Program-made: the position numbers and the translations under genes | Source of the DNA: Wagnerdoeblera sp046292685 | Lineage (GTDB): Bacteria > Pseudomonadota > Alphaproteobacteria > Rhodobacterales > Rhodobacteraceae | Direction of reading: 5' to 3' | Length of the DNA stretch: 11,557 nucleotides | Assembly (NCBI RefSeq): GCF_046292685.1 | Contig: NZ_JBKBQM010000072.1 | Coordinates: 1 to 11,557, forward strand | In this document: positions 7,169 through 11,557 of the stretch, piece after piece | How positions within the stretch are numbered: position 1 is the first letter of the stretch | How the letters are laid out: each line of letters opens with the position of its first letter | The notes under the pieces: generated by a model | Database searches by the model: none | Told to the model about the DNA's origin: nothing | Seen by the model: only the letters and a program-made list of their open reading frames with translations

Positions 7169-8281
7169 CTAGCTGCCGTCCACCTGATTGGCCAGACCGA
7201 AGATCTGCCCGATCAGGCCGAAGACGGTGCGCGTGCTGGTCACGGGCGATTCGGTGGCCAGCACCAGATCGCCGCTGGCGATCTGGAAGTTGCGCGCCGA
7301 AAACAGCCCGTCGGCGCTGGTCAGATCGACGGTAAAGACCACGCGCGCCCGGTCCGGCCCGCGCCCGTCGCTGCGCACCTGCTGTTTCGCATATTCGCGC
7401 AGGATCAGCACGCCCTTGGGATTGGCGCGGGTGGCGTTCACCCCGCCAATCAGCGACACCGCCTCCAGCGCCGAGATGCTGTCTTGCGAAAAGGGGATGG
7501 TGCTTTGCTTGCCGGTGGCGCCGAGGGCGAGGAACTGGCGCGGGTCGTCCTCGACGATCACCTTGTCGCCGCCGCGCAGCGACACGTCGAGCGCGGGTTG
7601 CGCGAACAGCCGTTCCACCGAGATGCCATAGGCGCGCCCGCCGCGCACCAGCTTGACGATGGGGTTCTGCAGGCTGGGCGTCACGCCGCCGCCCTGGCTG
7701 AGCAGCGACAGCACCGAAAAGCTGCGGTCGGGAATGGGGTAGCTGCCGGCCTTGGCGACGCCGCCCACCAGATCGACCGTGTTCTGCCGCCCCGGCGTGA
7801 CCGCGACCTGCACCTGCGCCGAAGGCAGCGCGCCTGCCAGCGCCTCCTGCACCTTTTCGCGCGCCTGATCGGGGCTGAGCCCGCGCACCGCCACCTTGCC
7901 GACATAGGGCACGAAGATGGTGCCGTCGCCGGCGACGGGGGCTTCGGTCAGCTGCGCCGATTTCTGCGTCGCGGTGGTCAGCAGCGAGTTTTCCTCGTTG
8001 TCCCAGATGGTGATGGCCACCTTGTCGCCCGCGGCGATGGCGGCGCTGTCGGGGCTGCGCAGGCCGCCTTGCGGCCAGGCGGCATGCGACAGATGCGCCT
8101 GCGGCGGCAGGGGCCAGGCCGACAGCGCCTCTACCGTGTCGCGCGTCACGGCGACCACCTGGAAATCGCGCTGTTCGGATTGCGCGCCGCGCAGGATTTC
8201 GCCTTGCATCGCGGCGCCGCGCGGCAGGTTGCAACCGGCCAGGGCCAGCACCAGCAGTGCGGGAAGCAGTCGTTTCGGCAT
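7169..8281 (-). CDS. wza: Polysaccharide export outer-membrane lipoprotein, Wza/KpsD family
   Basis: 370 aa, the usual size for Wza. It should form the periplasm-spanning outer-membrane channel for capsule or exopolysaccharide. The N-terminus is a lipoprotein signal: MPKR, a hydrophobic run, and the lipobox LALAGC with Cys17. The Poly_export domain lies at about 82-162 (GDKVAITIWDNEENSL; DGTIFVPYVGKVAVRGL). Two SLBB-like domains follow at about 165-243 (VDLVGGVAKAGSYPIPD) and 249-340. The C-terminus has a hydrophobic segment VFGLIGQIFGL (353-363), matching the position of the Wza outer-membrane helix. The ATG at 8281 starts the signal peptide; the open frame up to 8791 overlaps the next gene and is not used. 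No tyrosine autokinase or other export partner is visible in the window. The symbol is by family. Confidence 0.9.
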   Translation of the reverse strand: MPKRLLPALLVLALAGCNLPRGAAMQGEILRGAQSEQRDFQVVAVTRDTVEALSAWPLPPQAHLSHAAWPQGGLRSPDSAAIAAGDKVAITIWDNEENSLLTTATQKSAQLTEAPVAGDGTIFVPYVGKVAVRGLSPDQAREKVQEALAGALPSAQVQVAVTPGRQNTVDLVGGVAKAGSYPIPDRSFSVLSLLSQGGGVTPSLQNPIVKLVRGGRAYGISVERLFAQPALDVSLRGGDKVIVEDDPRQFLALGATGKQSTIPFSQDSISALEAVSLIGGVNATRANPKGVLILREYAKQQVRSDGRGPDRARVVFTVDLTSADGLFSARNFQIASGDLVLATESPVTSTRTVFGLIGQIFGLANQVDGS

Positions 8282-8303
8282 GTGCGAATCCCGGGGCAGC
8301 AGG

Positions 8304-8330
8304 CCGTCTTGCCGGGAATCGGCAAGACGG
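8304..8330 (-). promoter_or_regulatory. Perfect 11-bp inverted repeat in the wza leader
   Basis: Arms 8304-8314 and 8320-8330 are exactly complementary (ccgtcttgccg against cggcaagacgg) with a 5-nt loop GGAAT at 8315-8319. It begins one base after the predicted wza transcription start (8331) and ends 22 nt before the wza start codon. It could be a repressor operator over the start site, or a 5' hairpin that stabilises the message or gates translation. No T-run follows on either strand, so an intrinsic terminator is unlikely. Confidence 0.7.
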
Positions 8331-8337
8331 TCGCGCA

Positions 8338-8365
8338 ACCATACCGGGGCCCGGCCCGAGGTCAA
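8338..8365 (-). promoter_or_regulatory. Candidate sigma70-type promoter for wza-kdtA
   Basis: On the minus strand TTGACC (8365-8360, five of six to TTGACA) is followed by a 16-nt spacer and TATGGT (8343-8338, four of six to TATAAT). Seven bases further is an A at 8331, a reasonable start site. It lies in the 128-bp gap between the small secreted-protein gene and wza, which is where a promoter for the wza-kdtA pair would be expected. No start-site data support it. Confidence 0.5.
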
Positions 8366-8409
8366 CGCCGCGCGGGGCCGCGGGGCCGATTCCCGCCGGC
8401 GGGGCGGCG

Positions 8410-8718
8410 TTATTCGCTGGCCGCCTGCCAGCCGCGGATCACGAGGGCCGGGCCCTCGCAGCCCAGCCGGTCCGACATCCGTTCGCCGCGCACGGTGACG
8501 CGGGTGCCCGCCTCCAGCCCGTGCAGCCGGGTCGGAATCAGCACGACGCTGCCATCGTCGCGCACGACGCGGTTGCACGGGGCGCCCAGTTCGTAGCGCC
8601 CGGTCACCACGATGGCATCGCCGTCGGGCAGGCTTTCGGGGCTGCCGGCGCCCGCGCTGCCCGCGGCGGCGCAGACAACGGCAAGCCCGGTCACAACCCG
8701 ATGCAAGGCAGGCAGCAT
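8410..8718 (-). CDS. Small secreted protein of unknown function
   Basis: 102 aa. The N-terminus (MLPALHRVVTGLAVVCAAAG...) is a Sec signal peptide with a likely SPase I site after SAGA, at residue 24. The mature part of about 78 aa has two cysteines (Cys48, Cys87) that could form a disulphide, and looks beta-rich with a G-x-Y-x-L-G-x-x-C pattern and L-x-x-G-T-R-V-T-V-R-G, which suggests a small OB-fold-like barrel. It vaguely recalls small secreted domains of unknown function such as DUF5818, but I would not assign it. A strong GGAGG site fixes the start. It lies 85 nt after pheT and ahead of the wza promoter, so it may be the tail of the pheT transcript or a separate unit. Confidence 0.75.
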   Translation of the reverse strand: MLPALHRVVTGLAVVCAAAGSAGAGSPESLPDGDAIVVTGRYELGAPCNRVVRDDGSVVLIPTRLHGLEAGTRVTVRGERMSDRLGCEGPALVIRGWQAASE

Positions 8719-8725
8719 GGCAACC

Positions 8726-8730
8726 CCTCC
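8726..8730 (-). promoter_or_regulatory. Ribosome binding site of the small secreted-protein gene
   Basis: GGAGG on the minus strand, seven bases before the ATG at 8718. It is among the best Shine-Dalgarno matches in the window and is the main support that this unannotated small frame is translated. Confidence 0.75.
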
Positions 8731-8736
8731 GGCCTC

Positions 8737-8755
8737 GGCGGGCGGCTGGCCCGCC
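8737..8755 (-). other. GC-rich hairpin between pheT and the small secreted-protein gene
   Basis: Arms 8737-8743 (ggcgggc) and 8749-8755 (gcccgcc) pair perfectly around a 5-nt loop. It lies downstream of the pheT stop and a few bases upstream of the next ribosome site. With no T-tract it is not a standard terminator, and in DNA this GC-rich a 7-bp stem may be chance. Confidence 0.3.
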
Positions 8756-8803
8756 CTGCACCAAGATGGGCCGCGCGGCGGCGCGCTGCAAGGGGCCGGG
8801 GGC

Positions 8804-11221
8804 TCAGGCCCGCAGCGATCCGCCGGTGGCCTTGGTCACCTTTTCGACGATGCGGGCGCAAACCGCGTCGATCTCCTTGTCGGTCAGGGTCTGGCCGACA
8901 GGTTGCAGCCGCACGGTGATCGCCACCGACTTGCGGCCTGCACCCATCTGCGCCTCGGCCTTGTCGCCGGCGAACTGGTCGAACACGCGCACCGAGTCGA
9001 TCAGCGCCTTGTCGGCCCCTTGCGCGGCGGCCACGATCTGCGCCGCCTCGCAGCGCGCATCGACCACAAAGGCAAAGTCGCGTTCCACCGCCTGCAGGTC
9101 GGGCAGCACCAGCGCCGCCCGCGCCGCGCCGCGCGCCTTGGGCAGCGGAATGGCCGCCGGCCAGACCGTCAGCGCCACCGCCGGGCCCTTGACGCCCATG
9201 TCGCGCAGCACGCGCGGATGCACCTCGCCGAACACCGCCAGCACGTTGGTGCCCAGGCCGATCGTGCCCGAGCGGCCGGGGTGCCACCACGGCGCCACCT
9301 TGCGCCCGATCTGCACCCGGGCCGGGGCCCCCAGCGCGGCCAGCACCGCCTCGGCATCGGCCTTGGCGTCGAACACCTCGACGCTGCGGCGGCTGCCGTG
9401 CGGGTCGCGCGGGGCGGCGGCGCCCACCAGCAGCGCGGCGGCCTGCACCGCCTGTTCGCCCGGCTCGCCGCCGTGGAACACCGGCCCCACCTCGAACAGC
9501 GCCAGGTCCATGAAGCCGCGCGCCTGGTTGCGCGCCGCGGCCGCCAAGAGCCCCGGCAGCAGGTCGGGGCGCAGATGCGTCATTTCCGAGGAAATCGGGT
9601 TTTCCAGCCGCACGGCATCGGAGCCGCCGCCGAACAGCGCCGCCGCCCCGGCGTCGATGAAGCTGTAGGTGACGCATTCGTTGTAGCCCAGGGCGGCCAG
9701 CGTGCGCCGTGCCATCCGCTCGCGCGCCTGCGCCGGCGTCAGGATCGGCGCGGGCACCCCGGCGCCCGGGCGGGCCAGGGGCTTGCCCTCCAGCTTCGTC
9801 AGGCTGGCGATGCGCGCCACCTCCTCGATCAGGTCGGCCTCGCCCTGCACGTCGGGGCGCCAGCTGGGCGGGCTGGCCATGTCGCCCTGCAGCACGAAGC
9901 CCAGCGCCTCCAGCGTGGCGCGCTGTTCGGCCTCGGGAATGTCCATGCCCACCAGCCGCACCACGCGCGCCGGATCGAACCGGTAGGCGCGCGCGGTGTC
10001 GGGCACCGCGCCGTCCATCGCCACCTCCGACGCCTCGCCGCCGCACAGGTCCAGAATCATGCGCGTCGCCAGTTCCAGCCCCGGCAGGGTAAAGGCCGGG
10101 TCCACCCCGCGCTCGAAGCGGTAGCGCGCGTCCGAGTTGATCTTCAGCGCCCGGCCCGTGGCCGCCACCGTGATCGGATCCCACCAGGCCGATTCCAGGA
10201 ACACCTCGGTGGTGGCCTCGGTCACGCCCGAATGTTCGCCCCCCATGATGCCGGCCAGCGATTCCACGCCCGCATCGTCGGAAATCGCCATCATGCCGGC
10301 GCGCAAGCCATAGGTCTTGCCGTCCAGCGCCAAAAGTTCTTCGCCGCCCTGCGCAGGGTGGATGCGCAAGGCCCCCTTGACCTTGGCCGCATCGAACACG
10401 TGCAGCGGGCGGTTCAGGTCGAAGGTGAAGAAGTTGGTGATGTCCACCAGCGCCGAAATCGGCCGCAGGCCGATGGCCTTCAGCCGCGCCTGCAACCAGT
10501 CGGGCGACGGCCCGTTGCGCACCCCCCGGATCACGCGGCCGGCGAACAGCGGGCAGCCCTTGGCCTTCAGCGCCGGGTCGATGGCCACCCCGATGGCCGA
10601 GGGGAACCGCCCCGGCACGGGCTCCACCACCAGCGGCTTCAGCCGCCCCAGCCCGCGCGCCGCCAGATCGCGCGCGATCCCGCGCACCCCCAGCGCATCG
10701 GGGCGGTTCGGCGTGATCTTGATGTGGATCATCGGGTCGTTCAGACCCTTCCAGTCGATGAACCGCACGCCCACCGGCGCATCGGCCGGCAGGTCGATGA
10801 TGCCGTCGTGGTCGTCCGACAGCATCAGCTCGCGTTCCGAACACAGCATCCCGTTCGATTCGACCCCGCGGATGACGCCCGGCTTCAGGTCCACCCCGGT
10901 GCCCGGCACATGCGTGCCGGGGGGCGCGAACACGCCCACCAGCCCGGTGCGCGCATTGGGCGCGCCGCAGACCACCTGCACCTCCTGCATGGCGCCTTCG
11001 GGGCCCTCGGGCCAGGTCGCCACGCGGCACACCCGCAGCCGGTCGGCATTGGGGTGCTGCACCGCCTCCAGCACGCGGCAGATGCGAAAGGCACCCAGGG
11101 TGGCGGCCGGGTTCTGCACGCCTTCGACCTCCAGGCCCAGATCGGTCAGCGCCTCCAGAATGGCCTCCAGCGGCGCCTCGGTTTCCAGATGATCCTTGAG
11201 CCAGGACAGGGTGAACTTCAT
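8804..11221 (-). CDS. pheT: Phenylalanine--tRNA ligase beta subunit
   Basis: 805 aa, the full length for bacterial PheT. It pairs with PheS as an alpha2-beta2 enzyme that charges tRNA-Phe in the cytoplasm. Domains in order: N-terminal MKFTLSWLKDHL, the EMAP-like tRNA-binding OB fold (about 39-155; VCGAPNAR, GVESNGMLCSE), B3/B4 editing domain (about 215-385; LVDITNFF, GIMGG, RYRFERGVDP), B5 (about 405-480; the ADLIEEVARI acidic motif at 462-471), the catalytic-like core (about 490-700) and the anticodon-binding ferredoxin fold (about 711-804, ERDFAFVVD). An AGAGG site precedes the ATG. pheS is not immediately upstream: the next 219 bp hold no minus-strand gene that I can support, followed by a divergent small ORF, so pheT seems to be separated from pheS or to have its own promoter. 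Confidence 0.98.
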   Translation of the reverse strand: MKFTLSWLKDHLETEAPLEAILEALTDLGLEVEGVQNPAATLGAFRICRVLEAVQHPNADRLRVCRVATWPEGPEGAMQEVQVVCGAPNARTGLVGVFAPPGTHVPGTGVDLKPGVIRGVESNGMLCSERELMLSDDHDGIIDLPADAPVGVRFIDWKGLNDPMIHIKITPNRPDALGVRGIARDLAARGLGRLKPLVVEPVPGRFPSAIGVAIDPALKAKGCPLFAGRVIRGVRNGPSPDWLQARLKAIGLRPISALVDITNFFTFDLNRPLHVFDAAKVKGALRIHPAQGGEELLALDGKTYGLRAGMMAISDDAGVESLAGIMGGEHSGVTEATTEVFLESAWWDPITVAATGRALKINSDARYRFERGVDPAFTLPGLELATRMILDLCGGEASEVAMDGAVPDTARAYRFDPARVVRLVGMDIPEAEQRATLEALGFVLQGDMASPPSWRPDVQGEADLIEEVARIASLTKLEGKPLARPGAGVPAPILTPAQARERMARRTLAALGYNECVTYSFIDAGAAALFGGGSDAVRLENPISSEMTHLRPDLLPGLLAAAARNQARGFMDLALFEVGPVFHGGEPGEQAVQAAALLVGAAAPRDPHGSRRSVEVFDAKADAEAVLAALGAPARVQIGRKVAPWWHPGRSGTIGLGTNVLAVFGEVHPRVLRDMGVKGPAVALTVWPAAIPLPKARGAARAALVLPDLQAVERDFAFVVDARCEAAQIVAAAQGADKALIDSVRVFDQFAGDKAEAQMGAGRKSVAITVRLQPVGQTLTDKEIDAVCARIVEKVTKATGGSLRA

Positions 11222-11440
11222 GCTGACGCCTCTGAGCTGCGGGCCTTTGCCGGTCGGGTCTGCGCTTAGCGCAATTGCCGGCCAAGGGAAAGGCCGCGGC
11301 AGGCCCGGCGCGGCCGGCTTCCGGAACGGAAACGGTGTGTTGCGGGCGCACAGGCGCGAATCGCCGTGGGTTGCGGCGGAAATGTGGTAAAAGACCAGAG
11401 AGTGACCCGAGGGCCGTATCCAGTGAACAGGAAAGCCACC

Positions 11441-11545
11441 ATGATCGACACCCGCGTGCTCGTGCCGCGCCGGGCCAGCCTGCCCGCATCGCGGCTCAGC
11501 CTGCTGATGGGGCTGACCTTGCTGCTGGTGCTCTACGGCAGTTGA
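11441..11545 (+). CDS. Possible 34-aa single-pass membrane protein
   Basis: A complete 34-codon ORF beginning MIDTRVLVPRRASLPASRL and ending with a hydrophobic run SLLMGLTLLLVLYG then TGA. An AGGA site lies eight bases before the ATG. Arginines before the hydrophobic stretch and a polar end suggest a single transmembrane helix with the N-terminus in the cytoplasm. It is divergent from pheT, and the 219 bp between them would hold both promoters, although I find no convincing hexamers there. I do not recognise the protein; a chance ORF is possible. Confidence 0.45.
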   Translation: MIDTRVLVPRRASLPASRLSLLMGLTLLLVLYGS

Positions 11546-11557
11546 GAGGCGCGCGCC

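Noticed and set aside
8304..8330. Reading the 11-bp hairpin as a rho-independent terminator of the upstream gene
   Set aside because: No run of T follows on the minus or plus strand, and it sits just downstream of a promoter-like sequence, inside the wza leader.
8282..8791. N-terminal extension of the wza open frame
   Set aside because: The ATG at 8281 begins a textbook lipoprotein signal peptide, and the extension overlaps the small secreted-protein gene and the promoter-hairpin.
8612..11269. 885-codon open frame on the plus strand, antisense to pheT
   Set aside because: It mirrors the codon structure of a certain pheT gene in very GC-rich DNA, is Arg/Gly/His-rich low-complexity, and shows no domain motif.
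11261..11273. TGCGC-TTA-GCGCA palindrome upstream of pheT
   Set aside because: Only a 5-bp stem in GC-rich sequence, with no promoter placed around it; expected by chance.
8691..11489. 932-codon minus-strand frame overlapping pheT in another frame
   Set aside because: Low-complexity Arg/Gly/Ala translation with no family motif; pheT in the other frame is complete and unmistakable.

Overview
The window is very GC-rich. Nearly all genes are packed head to tail on the minus strand, and the codon use and intergenic repeats look like an alphaproteobacterium of the Rhodobacteraceae (Rhodobacter/Paracoccus-like). This placement rests on remembered similarity of the repeat and protein style, not on a database match. 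GC content looks equally high throughout, so nothing suggests recent import of the glycan genes.

Layout, read in the direction of minus-strand transcription (right to left). pheT (11221-8804) encodes the complete beta subunit of phenylalanyl-tRNA synthetase. A small secreted protein of unknown function follows (8718-8410). Next comes a likely sigma70 promoter (8365-8338) whose predicted start base abuts a perfect 11-bp hairpin (8330-8304). This leads into a Wza-type outer-membrane polysaccharide-export lipoprotein (8281-7169) and, 13 nt later, a WaaA/KdtA-type Kdo transferase (7155-5827). A 277-bp intergenic region holds two head-to-head copies of a palindromic repeat with near-perfect 24-nt arms. 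The final block is a compact five-gene pseudaminic acid operon (5549-84) in the order pseB, pseC, pseF, a pseG-pseH fusion, pseI. A third copy of the intergenic repeat lies at the left end and supplies the last codons and stop of pseI. At the far right, one small 34-codon membrane-protein ORF reads on the plus strand, divergent from pheT.

How the genes work together: PseB (4,6-dehydratase/5-epimerase), PseC (C4 aminotransferase), the GNAT domain (N4-acetylation, PseH role), PseG (UDP removal), PseI (condensation with phosphoenolpyruvate) and PseF (CMP activation) cover all six steps from UDP-GlcNAc to CMP-pseudaminic acid. The six steps are carried by five genes because PseG and a PseH-like acetyltransferase are one polypeptide. 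No glycosyltransferase that would use CMP-pseudaminic acid is visible. The adjacent Wza and Kdo-transferase genes make a surface polysaccharide (capsule or LPS) a plausible destination, but flagellin glycosylation is not excluded. I see no mobile element, CRISPR array, tRNA or rRNA, and no clearly new system. The points worth checking are the fusion enzyme, the repeat elements, the promoter-hairpin of wza and the two small ORFs.
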